Origin: CAKSHP01 sp045636325
GTDB taxonomy: Bacteria > Bacillota > Clostridia > UBA1381 > UMGS1253
DNA length: 64,000 nucleotides
NCBI GenBank assembly: GCA_045636325.1
Contig: JAZTXH010000016.1
Span: 215,948-279,947, forward strand
Direction: 5' to 3'
Program-made: the position numbers and the translations under genes
The notes under the pieces: generated by a model
Databases searched by the model: none
The model's input: the letters and a program-made list of their open reading frames with translations, nothing else
What the model was told of the DNA's origin: nothing
Shown: positions 48,360 to 57,999 of the stretch, piece after piece
Numbering within the stretch: the first letter of the stretch is position 1
Layout of the letters: every line of letters begins with the position of its first letter

Positions 48360-50032
48360 TTATTTTCACCATCCTTTTCGGTAATAATATCTGCCATTGT
48401 TCCGCCGGGAGGCAACATAGGCAAAACGAATTCATCTTTATCAATTTTACAGTCAATTATATATGGACCTTCTTCCTTAAAAGCAGTGATTAACGCTGTT
48501 TTTAGCTCATCGAGATTAAATGCCTTTGCGCCCTTTGCACCAAAAGCCTCTGCCACAGCCACAAAATCTGTTTTTCGGTCAAGTACGGAATTTGAATAAT
48601 GCTTTTCGTAAAAAAGCGTCTGCCACTGGCGCACCATGCCCAAAACACCATTATTAAGAATTAAAATAACAATCGGTGTATTGTTTGAAACTGCGGTTGC
48701 AAGCTCATGAAGGCTCATAGAAAAGCTTCCGTCGCCGGTTATTAAAAGTGTGCGCTCGCCCGTACCCATAGAAGCACCGATTGCTGCACCAATGCCAAAA
48801 CCCATTGTACCAAGGCCACCGCTTGATATAAATCTGCGCTTTGTTTTAAGTTTTAAATATTGAGCTGCCCACATCTGATGCTGCCCAACATCTGTTACAA
48901 CAGGTGTGTTTTCCAAAATAAAGCCGTTTAGCATATCCATTATATTTTTTGGGGTAAGACCCGTACGGTTGTCTTCGGCTTCTGTTTCCTGCAACTTGAA
49001 GTCTTCTACTGCAGCCTGCCAATCGGGCAGGGTCTTTTTTTCAATTAAGGGCAAAAGCTTTTTTAAGGTAAGCTTTAAATCACCACGCATGGTGTTATCA
49101 GTAAAAAATGTTTTTGACAATTCCGAGCCGTCAATATCAATATGAACTATTTTTGCCTTTGCAGCAAATTTCTCACGGTTACCTGTTACGCGGTCAGAAA
49201 ATCTTACACCAAGCGAAATTATGCAGTCTGCCTTATGAAGAGTGTTTGTTGCGGCAAATCTTCCATGCATTCCAAGCATACCCAAAAACTTCGGGTGCTC
49301 TGCACGCACTGCACCAAGACCCATCATAGAACAACCCATTGGTGCATCAAGCTTTTCGGAAAGCTCTAAAAGCTCGTTTGTTGCATCGGATGCTACAATA
49401 CCACCGCCAAAATATATAAAAGGTCTTTCGCTTTCGTTTATACTTTCTGCTGCTTCTTTAATTCTTATATCCTTTGCTGAAAACTTTTTTTCAGGTTCAA
49501 CCTTTGGCATGGAGGTATATTCACACATTGCCTCTTGGACGTCTTTAGGAACGTCAATTAAAACGGGACCCGGTCTGCCTGATTGAGCGATACAGAATGC
49601 CTCTCGTATAATATCTGCAAGCTCCACTACACTGCCTACAAAATAATTGTGCTTTGTTATAGGAAGGGTTATACCTGTAATATCTATTTCCTGAAAGCTG
49701 TCAGAGCCGATTTGCGTTGTGGGCACGTTGCCAGTAATTGCAATTAAAGGAACAGAGTCAAGATGGGCCGTTGCAATGCCGGTTACAAGATTTGTTGCGC
49801 CCGGGCCTGAGGTTGCAATAACAACACCGACTTTTCCCGTTGCGCGGGCATACCCATCTGCCGCGTGTGCAGATGCCTGCTCATGTGCAGTAATAATGTG
49901 TGTTATTTCGTTTTCGTATTTATAAAGAGAGTCATATACATTTAAAATTTGTCCGCCGGGATAACCGAAGACGAGATTACAGCCCTGCTCTATAAGTGTT
50001 TTTACAATAATATCTGCACCTGATAGACGCAT
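48356..50032 (-). CDS. ilvB: Acetolactate synthase large (catalytic) subunit
   Basis: Thiamine-diphosphate enzyme that joins two pyruvates, or pyruvate and 2-oxobutyrate, in branched-chain amino acid synthesis (EC 2.2.1.6). It is 558 residues. N-terminal ThDP catalytic glutamate in ITAHEQASAHAADGYARATG, FAD-contact region in the middle, and C-terminal ThDP/Mg motif LLITGDGSFSMSLHELATA (GDG..N type, with the N in LILNNGVLGM). Followed directly by ilvN. No other ilv or leu genes are nearby. The biosynthetic type is favoured over catabolic AlsS because of the ilvN partner. Confidence 0.97.
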   Translation of the reverse strand: MRLSGADIIVKTLIEQGCNLVFGYPGGQILNVYDSLYKYENEITHIITAHEQASAHAADGYARATGKVGVVIATSGPGATNLVTGIATAHLDSVPLIAITGNVPTTQIGSDSFQEIDITGITLPITKHNYFVGSVVELADIIREAFCIAQSGRPGPVLIDVPKDVQEAMCEYTSMPKVEPEKKFSAKDIRIKEAAESINESERPFIYFGGGIVASDATNELLELSEKLDAPMGCSMMGLGAVRAEHPKFLGMLGMHGRFAATNTLHKADCIISLGVRFSDRVTGNREKFAAKAKIVHIDIDGSELSKTFFTDNTMRGDLKLTLKKLLPLIEKKTLPDWQAAVEDFKLQETEAEDNRTGLTPKNIMDMLNGFILENTPVVTDVGQHQMWAAQYLKLKTKRRFISSGGLGTMGFGIGAAIGASMGTGERTLLITGDGSFSMSLHELATAVSNNTPIVILILNNGVLGMVRQWQTLFYEKHYSNSVLDRKTDFVAVAEAFGAKGAKAFNLDELKTALITAFKEEGPYIIDCKIDKDEFVLPMLPPGGTMADIITEKDGENK

Positions 50033-50066
50033 CTTTTATCTCTCCTTTGTATTTATAAAATAAAAA

Positions 50067-50097
50067 ACCGGATTAAGTAAGATTAATGTGGTTTTTA
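50067..50097 (-). promoter_or_regulatory. Leader hairpin upstream of ilvBN
   Basis: AAAAAACC / GGTTTTT arms around a 17-base interior, just upstream of ilvB; on the minus strand it is followed by TTTATTTTA. It may act as an attenuator, but no T-box, leader peptide or known riboswitch was recognised with it. Confidence 0.35.
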
Positions 50098-50246
50098 AAA
50101 ACTTTTAAGACAAAAATCCGCATAAAAATATCTATTATATATAATATACTTTAATGAAGAATTTGTCAAGTCAATATTTGTGCTCTGATTATAACACTTT
50201 CAATAACATTTTCAAAGCAGTTTTTTGCTGAAAATAAATATTTTTA

Positions 50247-50275
50247 TTGATTTTTTCTGATAGTTGATGTAAAAT
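50247..50275 (+). promoter_or_regulatory. Promoter of aroC
   Basis: TTGATT, 17-base spacer, TAAAAT, 32 nt before the ATG. Confidence 0.65.
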
Positions 50276-50307
50276 AAATTAAAACTGGTGTGAAAGGTTG
50301 ATTTTAG

Positions 50308-51432
50308 ATGTTACGATTTTTGACTGCAGGGGAAACTCATGGTAAGTGCCTTGTGGCTATACTTGAGGGAATGTGCTCCAATTTATACATAGATGAAGAA
50401 AAAATAAATAAATATTTAGCGCTTCGTCAGGGTGGATACGGCAGAGGCGGCAGAATGAAAATTGAAAAGGACACTATTCAGATTCTGACAGGTATAAGGG
50501 GCGGATATACCTTAGGAAGCCCCATTGCTCTTATGATTGAAAACAAAGACTTTTCAAACTGGGATCATATTATGGGAGCAAAGGATGCTACGGATGAAAA
50601 AAAGGTTACAATGCCACGCCCGGGTCATGCTGATTTAACCGGTGCTTTAAAATACGGGCACAGTGATATAAGAAATGTTTTGGAGCGTGCATCTGCGAGG
50701 GAAACTGCAATAAGAACTGCAGTTGGTGCAGTTTGCGTTCAGCTTTTAGAGGCTCTTGAAATAAAGCTTTATTCAAGAGTTGTTTCTATCGGAAGTGTCG
50801 AGGATAAAAGTGCCTTTAATCCTGAAACTTTTGAAGAAAGAATCGGAAAGTCTGATTTAAGAATGTATGACAGTAAGGCAGAGATGGAGGCAATTAAGCT
50901 TATAGACGAAGCAAAGCGAAAGGGCGAAAGCCTTGGAGGAGTTATAGAAATCGTAATAAAAAATGTACCATGCGGAATTGGAAGCTATGCTCATTATGAC
51001 AGAAAGCTTGACAGTATCTTAGGCAGTGCAATTCTTTCAATTCAGGCAATGAAAGCGGTTGAAATTGGTGACGGAATTGAAAATGCATATAATTTTGGAA
51101 GCAAGGTACATGATGAGATTTATTTAAAAGATGGTAAATACAAAAGAAAAACAAATCATGCCGGTGGTATAGAGGGCGGTATGGCAAATGGGGAAGATAT
51201 TGTTATAAAGGCATTTATGAAGCCTATTCCCACATTGTATACACCTCTTGATACTGTTGATTTTGAAACCGGTGAGTCAAAAAAAGCAACTGTTGAAAGA
51301 AGTGATGTTTGTGCAGTAAGTGCGGCAAGCGTTGTGTGTGAAACTGTGTGTGCATTTGAAATCGCAAAGCAGATTTTAGAAAAGTACGATTCTGACGATT
51401 TTAATGTTTTAAAGCAAGCACTTTTAAAATAA
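50308..51432 (+). CDS. aroC: Chorismate synthase
   Basis: Last shared enzyme of aromatic amino acid synthesis, converting EPSP to chorismate with reduced FMN (EC 4.2.3.5). It has 374 residues. Family signatures: FLTAGETHGKCLVAILEG at 4-21, the RPGHADLTGALKYGHSDIRN segment with the catalytic His, ERASARETAIRTAVGAV, and the GGIEGGMANGEDI block near 285. Behind its own promoter; no other shikimate genes are nearby. A GAAAGG site precedes the ATG. Confidence 0.97.
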   Translation: MLRFLTAGETHGKCLVAILEGMCSNLYIDEEKINKYLALRQGGYGRGGRMKIEKDTIQILTGIRGGYTLGSPIALMIENKDFSNWDHIMGAKDATDEKKVTMPRPGHADLTGALKYGHSDIRNVLERASARETAIRTAVGAVCVQLLEALEIKLYSRVVSIGSVEDKSAFNPETFEERIGKSDLRMYDSKAEMEAIKLIDEAKRKGESLGGVIEIVIKNVPCGIGSYAHYDRKLDSILGSAILSIQAMKAVEIGDGIENAYNFGSKVHDEIYLKDGKYKRKTNHAGGIEGGMANGEDIVIKAFMKPIPTLYTPLDTVDFETGESKKATVERSDVCAVSAASVVCETVCAFEIAKQILEKYDSDDFNVLKQALLK

Positions 51433-51579
51433 AATTTATTATAAAGTCTTCGATTTTTAATGTATTCAAAATGCATAATCTTAACGCATTTTCTTAAATG
51501 AATCGTTGTAGCTTTTAATCAGCAAAACAAATAAAGATAAACAAAGAATAAAAAAGCAAACTCTGCAGGAAAAAGACAC

Positions 51580-51608
51580 TTGATAAATTTAATAAAATAG
51601 GGTAAAAT
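51580..51608 (+). promoter_or_regulatory. Promoter of pgi
   Basis: TTGATA, 17-base spacer, TAAAAT, 59 nt before the ATG. Confidence 0.55.
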
Positions 51609-51667
51609 ATCATAGGTATATTTTATGCAATAAAAATATATTTCAAAGAAATTAAGAGGTGTTTAAA

Positions 51668-53011
51668 ATGGGTATCGGATTTGATTATTCAAAAGCCGAA
51701 AAGTTTGTTAATGAAAAAGAAATCGGCTATTTAGGTCCAATGATTGAAGCTTGCCATAGTCAGCTTCACAATAAAAGAGGTGCAGGTAATGAATTTTTAG
51801 GTTGGCTTGATTTGCCAAAAGATTATGACAAAGAAGAATTTGACCGCATTAAAAAGGCTGCAAAGAAAATTCAGGATACTTGTGATGTGTTAGTTGTTAT
51901 CGGTATCGGTGGCAGCTATCTTGGTGCAAGAGCCGTTATTGAAGCTCTTCGTCACAGTTTTTACAATAGTGTGCAAAAGGATATAAGAAAGACACCTGAA
52001 ATTTACTTTGCAGGTAATTCAATAAGCTCAACTTATCTTTGTGATTTGATTGAAACAATAGGCAACAGAGATTTTTGTGTAAATGTTATTTCTAAATCAG
52101 GAACAACAACTGAGCCCGCAGTAGCTTTCAGAATTTTTAAAGAGCTTTGCGAGAAAAAATATGGCAAAGATGGTGCAAAGGAAAGAATTTTTGCAACAAC
52201 AGACAAGGAGCGTGGCGCGCTTAAGAATCTTTGTGATAAAGAAGGCTATGAAACGTTTGTTATTCCAGATGATGTTGGTGGAAGATTCAGCGTTTTAACA
52301 GCCGTAGGTCTTTTGCCTATCTCTGTAAGCGGCGCAGATATTGATGCTCTTATGGCAGGTGCAAAAGAAGGCATGGAGGAGTTTTCAAACCCCAACCTTT
52401 CTGAGAATATATGCTATCAGTATGCAGCAGTAAGAAATGCACTGTATAACAAGGGAAAGAGCATCGAAATGATGATTAACTATGAGCCTTCACTTCATTT
52501 CTTTGCTGAATGGTTTAAGCAACTTTATGGCGAAAGTGAAGGAAAAGACGGCAAGGGTATTTTTCCGGCTGCGGCAGATTTTTCAACGGACCTTCACTCA
52601 ATGGGTCAGTATATTCAGGACGGACAGAGAATTTTGTTTGAAACTGTTTTGAATGTTGAAAATCCCAGACGTGACTTTGAAATCAAAGCTGATGATGCAA
52701 ATGTTGACGGGCTTAATTTCCTTTCAGGCAAAACAATGGATTTTGTAAATAAAAAGGCATTTTTGGGAACAGTTTTAGCTCATACTGACGGAAACGTGCC
52801 AAACCTTATTATAAATATTGAAAAGCTTGATGAGTTCAATATAGGTAAGCTTATTTACTTCTTTGAAAAGGCCTGCGGAATAAGCGGTTACCTTTTAGGC
52901 GTAAATCCCTTTGATCAGCCCGGCGTTGAAGCTTATAAAAAGAATATGTTTGCACTTTTAGGCAAACCCGGTTATGAAGATATGAAAGGCGAGCTTGAAG
53001 CAAGACTTTAG
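51668..53011 (+). CDS. pgi: Glucose-6-phosphate isomerase
   Basis: Interconverts glucose-6-phosphate and fructose-6-phosphate in glycolysis (EC 5.3.1.9). About 447 residues, as in B. subtilis PgiA. Phosphate-binding loops are VIGIGGSYLGARAV and ISKSGTTTEPAVAFR; the catalytic Glu is in GESEGKDGKGIFP and the His in STDLHSMGQYIQDG. The start is ATG 51668, 8 nt after AGAGGTG; the GTG at 51659 overlaps this site. It sits alone behind its promoter. Confidence 0.96.
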   Translation: MGIGFDYSKAEKFVNEKEIGYLGPMIEACHSQLHNKRGAGNEFLGWLDLPKDYDKEEFDRIKKAAKKIQDTCDVLVVIGIGGSYLGARAVIEALRHSFYNSVQKDIRKTPEIYFAGNSISSTYLCDLIETIGNRDFCVNVISKSGTTTEPAVAFRIFKELCEKKYGKDGAKERIFATTDKERGALKNLCDKEGYETFVIPDDVGGRFSVLTAVGLLPISVSGADIDALMAGAKEGMEEFSNPNLSENICYQYAAVRNALYNKGKSIEMMINYEPSLHFFAEWFKQLYGESEGKDGKGIFPAAADFSTDLHSMGQYIQDGQRILFETVLNVENPRRDFEIKADDANVDGLNFLSGKTMDFVNKKAFLGTVLAHTDGNVPNLIINIEKLDEFNIGKLIYFFEKACGISGYLLGVNPFDQPGVEAYKKNMFALLGKPGYEDMKGELEARL

Positions 53012-53131
53012 AAATAATTATTTTTGTTTAGTCTATACAAATTTATATATATAAAATTATTAATAATACCCGTTTGACGGTATCGAATTTTAATAATGTT
53101 GTGCCTTTTGAAATGAAATTACATCAAAGAC

Positions 53132-53160
53132 TTGCAATCTTTTGGTAAATATGATATAAT
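53132..53160 (+). promoter_or_regulatory. Promoter of the small P-loop gene
   Basis: TTGCAA, 17-base spacer, perfect TATAAT, 60 nt before the ATG. Confidence 0.65.
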
Positions 53161-53220
53161 AGGTCAAACAAGACTTAGATGAAGTCTTTAAGCGTAAATT
53201 ATTTCAAGGGGGTAATCACT

Positions 53221-53631
53221 ATGATAAAGATTTTGATTGGAAAAAAGGGTTCGGGTAAAACAAAAACATTGATTGATGGTGTTAACGCAGTAGCAGAAAG
53301 CGCACAGGGTAATGTTGTGTTTATCAGTAAGGACACAAAGCGTCATATGTTTGATTTAAAGCATGCCGTTCGTTTAGTTGATACATGTGCTTTCAACCTG
53401 GATACTTATGATGAGTTTTACGGATTTTTGTGCGGACTTATTTCCAATAATTTTGATATGACTAATGTTTACATTGACAGTGTTACAAAGATTGTCGGTG
53501 AAGATGTTACGGGTATGGAAAAATTCTTATCTGAAGTTGAAAAATTAGGAGAGCAGTATAATATTGAATTTATGTTCACTTTAAGTATGGATATTGAAGC
53601 TGCTCCCGATTATATTAAAAAATACGTATAA
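53221..53631 (+). CDS. Small P-loop ATPase-like protein
   Basis: A 136-residue protein with a Walker A loop GKKGSGKTKTLI at residues 6-17 and a Walker-B-like segment NVYIDSVTKIVG near 80-91. It is too short for any full motor ATPase and resembles a family of small clostridial proteins sometimes labelled 'twitching motility PilT-like'; no pilus genes are near. It is soluble and probably binds a nucleotide. I start it at ATG 53221 after GGGGGTAA; the in-frame ATG at 53179 has no ribosome site. It has its own promoter and terminator, so it is expressed alone. Function unknown. Confidence 0.75.
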   Translation: MIKILIGKKGSGKTKTLIDGVNAVAESAQGNVVFISKDTKRHMFDLKHAVRLVDTCAFNLDTYDEFYGFLCGLISNNFDMTNVYIDSVTKIVGEDVTGMEKFLSEVEKLGEQYNIEFMFTLSMDIEAAPDYIKKYV

Positions 53632-53644
53632 GAGGCAGCTGCCA

Positions 53645-53692
53645 CCGTGCACTGTGCTTAACACAGTGCACGGCGTTTTCTTTTTTTATTTG
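53645..53692 (+). terminator. Terminator of the small P-loop gene
   Basis: Perfect 12-bp stem CCGTGCACTGTG / CACAGTGCACGG with a 5-base loop, then a T-rich tail. Confidence 0.9.
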
Positions 53693-53721
53693 CTTGTTTA
53701 CGTAATTTTCGGAGGTTTATT

Positions 53722-55221
53722 ATGAAATATCAAAGCACAAGAGATTCTGGCGTAAAGGTATCTGCGGCACATGCCATTAAAACCGGTCTTTCAAAAGAGG
53801 GCGGTTTGTTTGTTCCTGAAAAATTCCCTGAATTCTCCCTTGAATTTATAGCTTCTCTTTCCGATATGACATATAACGAAAGAGCAATTGCCGTATTTAA
53901 AGAGTTTTTGGATGACTTTACTGCTGACGAAATTAAAGAATGTGTAGATAAAGCGTATAACAAAAACAATTTTGAAACAGAAAATATTGCTCCTTTATAC
54001 AAGTTAAAGGACGGGGTATATATATTAGAGTTATGGCATGGACCTACCTGTGCTTTTAAGGATATGGCGCTTCAGATTTTGCCGCATCTTTTAACAAAAT
54101 CTGTGAAAAAATGTAATTCTGATAAAGAAACTGTTATATTGGTTGCAACATCAGGCGATACAGGCAAGGCGGCACTTGAGGGATTTGCAGATGTTGATGA
54201 AACAAGAATATTTGTGTTCTATCCTGAGGATGGCGTTAGCGAAATTCAGAAAATACAAATGATTACTCAGGCAGGTAATAATGTGTCTGTGTGTGCAGTT
54301 GCAGGTAATTTTGATGATGCACAAACAGGTGTTAAAAAGATTTTTACAGATGCAGATTACGCTCAGAAGCTTTTGCAGAACGGCTTTGAGTTGTCCAGTG
54401 CAAACTCTATTAACTGGGGAAGACTTATGCCGCAGATTGTTTACTATTTCAGCGCATATGCAGACCTTATGAAAAATGACGAAATAAAAATAGGCGATAA
54501 GATTAACTTTACTGTTCCCACTGGTAACTTCGGTAATATTTTAGCCGGATATTATGCAATGAAGATGGGACTTCCAGTGAATAAGCTCATATGTGCTTCA
54601 AATGAAAATAATGTACTTACTGACTTTATATCGTCGGGTACTTATGATAAAAACAGAAAGTTTTATCAGACAACATCTCCATCAATGGATATATTGGTTT
54701 CAAGTAACCTTGAACGTCTTTTGTATAATGTTACTGGAAGTGATAGTGTTGTTGGCGATTTAATGAATAAGCTTAATACTGAAGGTGTATATACTATTGA
54801 TTCAGATACAAAAGAAAAAATTTCAAAAATGTTTTGGGGCGGCTGTGCAGATACAAAAGAAACTGCAGAAGCTATTAAAAAAACAGATGCAGACTATAGT
54901 TATGTAATGGACACACACACAGCTGTAGGTAAAAAGGTATATGACAAGTATGTCTCTGAGACTGGAGATGAAACAAAAACTGTAATTTTATCTACTGCAA
55001 GTCCGTTTAAATTTAACCAGAGTGTGCTTATCGCTTTGGATGGAGAGGTAAGCGTTGCAGGCAAGGATGAATTTGAGATGTTAGAGCTTTTGTCAAAGCG
55101 CGGTGATATGAAAATTCCTGAAGCTTTGGCGGAGCTTAAGAACAAGTCTGTTTTGTTTAACACAACCTGTGAAAAAGAACAGATGAAGAGTGTTGTAAGT
55201 GAATTTTTGAACATAGGTTAA
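53722..55221 (+). CDS. thrC: Threonine synthase
   Basis: PLP enzyme that converts O-phosphohomoserine to threonine (EC 4.2.3.1). The 499 residues match the longer, yeast- and E. coli-type ThrC. N-terminal MKYQSTRDSGVKVSAAHAI is the family start; the PLP lysine is in WHGPTCAFKDMALQIL near 110-125; LVATSGDTGKAALEGF is the phosphate-loop. It follows a GGAGG site. No hom or thrB gene is adjacent. A terminator follows. Confidence 0.96.
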   Translation: MKYQSTRDSGVKVSAAHAIKTGLSKEGGLFVPEKFPEFSLEFIASLSDMTYNERAIAVFKEFLDDFTADEIKECVDKAYNKNNFETENIAPLYKLKDGVYILELWHGPTCAFKDMALQILPHLLTKSVKKCNSDKETVILVATSGDTGKAALEGFADVDETRIFVFYPEDGVSEIQKIQMITQAGNNVSVCAVAGNFDDAQTGVKKIFTDADYAQKLLQNGFELSSANSINWGRLMPQIVYYFSAYADLMKNDEIKIGDKINFTVPTGNFGNILAGYYAMKMGLPVNKLICASNENNVLTDFISSGTYDKNRKFYQTTSPSMDILVSSNLERLLYNVTGSDSVVGDLMNKLNTEGVYTIDSDTKEKISKMFWGGCADTKETAEAIKKTDADYSYVMDTHTAVGKKVYDKYVSETGDETKTVILSTASPFKFNQSVLIALDGEVSVAGKDEFEMLELLSKRGDMKIPEALAELKNKSVLFNTTCEKEQMKSVVSEFLNIG

Positions 55222-55226
55222 AAATA

Positions 55227-55259
55227 AAGACTTGTGCTTTTTTAGCGCAGGTCTTTTAT
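55227..55259 (+). terminator. Terminator of thrC
   Basis: 11-bp stem AAGACTTGTGC / GCGCAGGTCTT (two wobbles) with T-rich end. The following 55260-55483 gap shows no gene or clear promoter. Confidence 0.8.
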
Positions 55260-55483
55260 CTTACAAAAATATAAATTTTTAATTATGCTTATTGAAATTA
55301 AGGGATATTTGTGATAAAATGAGGGTATGAGATTTTTTATTATATTTAAAAGAAAAGTTTATTAAAAGAACGGCTATGAATATGTATTTATTGAAAAGTT
55401 GCTTGAAAAATAGTTGATTTGGCAAAAAGGCTGAGAATTTGCAAATTTAGACAAAGACAAGGAAGAATGGAGAGTTAGTATAT

Positions 55484-56896
55484 ATGGGTGGTTATTTTGC
55501 TGTAGCATCTAAGGATGACTGTGTATTTGATTTGTTTTATGGAATAGATTATCATGCACATTTGGGAACAAGGCGTGCCGGAATGGCAGTGTATGATACA
55601 GAAAACGGGTTTGACAGGGCAATTCATAATATAGAAAATGCACCTTTTAGAACAAAGTTTGTAAAAGAGTCAAGCTCAATGCGTGGTCAGTACGGAATTG
55701 GTTGCATTTCAGATTATGAGCCACAACCTGTTTTGGTGCGTTCGCATCACGGAACATTTGCCATTACAACAGTGGGCAAAATTAATAATTCCGATGAAAT
55801 TGTTGATAAAATACTTGAAAATAAAACGCATTTTTTTGAAATGCAGGGCGGTATAATTAATCAGACGGAAATTGTTGCATCGATTATAAATCAAAAGGAA
55901 AACTTTATTGACGGAATAAAACATGCTCAGGATATTATAGACGGCTCTATGAGTATGCTGATTCTTACGCCTAAGGGAGTTTATGCATCCCGTGATAAAA
56001 ATGGTAAAACACCTATGTTTATTGGAAAAAAGGAAAACGGCTACTGTGCAAGCTTTGAAAGCTTTGCATATTTAAATTTAGGTTACACCGATTATAAGGA
56101 ATTAGGGCCCGGCGAAATAGTTGTTATGGATAAGGAAAGTGTTAAAACTATTGTATCTCCGGGAAAAGATATGAAGATTTGCACATTTATGTGGGTTTAT
56201 TACGGTTATCCATCTTCTTCGTATGAAGGTGTGAATGTAGAGCAGATGCGATATAACTGCGGAAAATGCCTTGCAAAAAGAGATGAGGGCAAAATCGAGC
56301 CTGATATTGTAGCGGGTGTTCCCGATTCCGGACTTGCTCATGCTATAGGATATGCAAACGAGTCAGGTATTCGTTATGCAAGACCTTTTGTTAAATATAC
56401 ACCTACTTGGCCAAGGTCATTTATGCCAAGCCATCAGAATAAGCGCAATCTTATTGCAAAGATGAAGCTTATTCCCATACATGATTTGATTGATGGTAAA
56501 AAGCTTCTTATGATAGATGATTCAATCGTAAGAGGTACGCAATTGCGTGAGACAACCGAATTTTTATATGACTCGGGTGCTAAAGAAATACATATAAGAA
56601 CAGGCTGCCCGCCTATAATGTTTGGATGTAAGTATTTAAGCTTTTCGCGTTCAAGCTCGGAAATGGAGCTTATTACAAGAAGAGTCATAACGGAGCTTGA
56701 GGGTAAACAGCCCGATAAAGAAACTCTTTATGAATATGCAGACCCCAATTCGCCAAAATATAAGCTTATGGTGGAAACAATTAAAAATAAGCTTCATTTT
56801 ACATCCCTTGAGTATTTGCGTCTTGATGATATGTTAGACTCTGTGGGAATTGATAAAGATAAGCTTTGTACATATTGTTGGAATGGTAAGGAATAA
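55484..56896 (+). CDS. PurF-like amidophosphoribosyltransferase, N-terminal Cys missing
   Basis: A 470-residue PurF-family protein. The N-terminus is MGGYFAVASKDD where true PurF has the glutaminase nucleophile Cys after a short propeptide (CGVFGI), so glutamine hydrolysis by the usual route is unlikely. The phosphoribosyl domain is intact: the PRPP loop LLMIDDSIVRGTQLRET near 340-357. Cysteines that bind the 4Fe-4S cluster in B. subtilis PurF appear to be kept (KICTFMW, TGCPPIMFGC, and LCTYCWNGKE at the end). Members of this Cys-less group occur in Clostridia and Bacteroidetes; their substrate is not known to me. It may use ammonia or have another role. No other pur gene is nearby. Confidence 0.85.
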   Translation: MGGYFAVASKDDCVFDLFYGIDYHAHLGTRRAGMAVYDTENGFDRAIHNIENAPFRTKFVKESSSMRGQYGIGCISDYEPQPVLVRSHHGTFAITTVGKINNSDEIVDKILENKTHFFEMQGGIINQTEIVASIINQKENFIDGIKHAQDIIDGSMSMLILTPKGVYASRDKNGKTPMFIGKKENGYCASFESFAYLNLGYTDYKELGPGEIVVMDKESVKTIVSPGKDMKICTFMWVYYGYPSSSYEGVNVEQMRYNCGKCLAKRDEGKIEPDIVAGVPDSGLAHAIGYANESGIRYARPFVKYTPTWPRSFMPSHQNKRNLIAKMKLIPIHDLIDGKKLLMIDDSIVRGTQLRETTEFLYDSGAKEIHIRTGCPPIMFGCKYLSFSRSSSEMELITRRVITELEGKQPDKETLYEYADPNSPKYKLMVETIKNKLHFTSLEYLRLDDMLDSVGIDKDKLCTYCWNGKE

Positions 56897-56980
56897 AAAA
56901 GAAGTGTTAAAATAAGCGCGGAATACACAAAATCTCACATTCCGATGTGCCTATGTGCACATTCGGGTTTTCATTATATA

Positions 56981-57017
56981 AAAAAGAGTCAAAAGAAAAA
57001 CTTTTGACTCTTTTTAA
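56981..57017. terminator. Bidirectional terminator
   Basis: Perfect 15-bp stem AAAAAGAGTCAAAAG / CTTTTGACTCTTTTT with loop AAAAA, between convergent genes. Confidence 0.9.
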
Positions 57018-57018
57018 A

Positions 57019-57999
57019 TTACAGATTAATTTCTACTGCTTTTCCACTTTCCATACTTTCGGATTCTGCACAGCTTAAAATCATCGTGTTTACACTGTCA
57101 CGGGGCATACAAAGTTCGGGCTTTAAGCCGTTTTGTATACAACGGCAAAAATATTCAATTTCGTTTTCAAGAGATTCACTGCATGAATAAAAATCTGCAA
57201 ATTCCTCAGTTTCAAGAGGCTCGAAAACACCGTCCTTTGTGTGAGCGACAACTTTGTTGTTATTCATATTTATACAGCCGTTTTCAAAAATCGCATCATA
57301 ACCTGACTCAAACTCATATTCAGAAACATTTCTCCATGATGCAGAAGCATATACAGAAATATCCTTACCAAAATCGTAAACAGTGTGACACAAAAAGGGA
57401 TTACCTGAGGTGTACACTGCTTTCGGCATTCCTAATATGTTTGATACAATATCAGTGTCATGAATGTGTAAATCACGCACTGCACCGCCTGAAAGTGAAG
57501 GATTGTGAAGCCAGCCGCCAATGCTCCATGTCGGACTTTCTGAGTGACGGTAAATCTCAAGAGACATAAGCTTTCCGAAACGTTTGTCGTTTACACAGCG
57601 TCTTAAGTATTCAAATGCTTTTGAAAATCTTACGCAGTGACCAACCATAAGAGTAAGGTTGTTTTCTTCGGCTGATTTTACCATATCCTTCGCCGTTTCA
57701 ACATCAGTAGAAAAGGGCTTTTCGCAAAGAACGTTAATTTTATATTCAAATGCTTTTTTTACCGCTGCATAATGAAGATGGGTAGGCAGACAAACCGACA
57801 CGAAATCAAGCTTTTCAGAGCGGAACATTTCTTCATAATCTGAATAAAACTTAGTGCCAAGCTCATTTGCAATGGAAGAGCCGGTTTCAATATCTGCCGA
57901 GCAGATAATAAGATTTTTAACTCTTGCTTTTAAAAAGTCGATATGTTGTTTTCCTATAAATCCTGTTCCGATTACGGCAACATTTAAATTATATTTCAC
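57019..57999 (-). CDS. Gfo/Idh/MocA family oxidoreductase
   Basis: A 326-residue NAD(P)-dependent dehydrogenase that acts on a sugar, inositol or related polyol. The N-terminal Rossmann fold has VAVIGTGFIGKQHIDFL (residues 8-24) and CEKPFSTDVE, where the Lys of EKP is the family catalytic Lys near 94. The C-terminal domain carries GGGVRDLHIHDTD-like HDTD (GGAVRDLHIHDTDIV near 170-185). The substrate cannot be told from the sequence or context. It is transcribed alone on the minus strand. Confidence 0.9.
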   Translation of the reverse strand: MKYNLNVAVIGTGFIGKQHIDFLKARVKNLIICSADIETGSSIANELGTKFYSDYEEMFRSEKLDFVSVCLPTHLHYAAVKKAFEYKINVLCEKPFSTDVETAKDMVKSAEENNLTLMVGHCVRFSKAFEYLRRCVNDKRFGKLMSLEIYRHSESPTWSIGGWLHNPSLSGGAVRDLHIHDTDIVSNILGMPKAVYTSGNPFLCHTVYDFGKDISVYASASWRNVSEYEFESGYDAIFENGCINMNNNKVVAHTKDGVFEPLETEEFADFYSCSESLENEIEYFCRCIQNGLKPELCMPRDSVNTMILSCAESESMESGKAVEINL

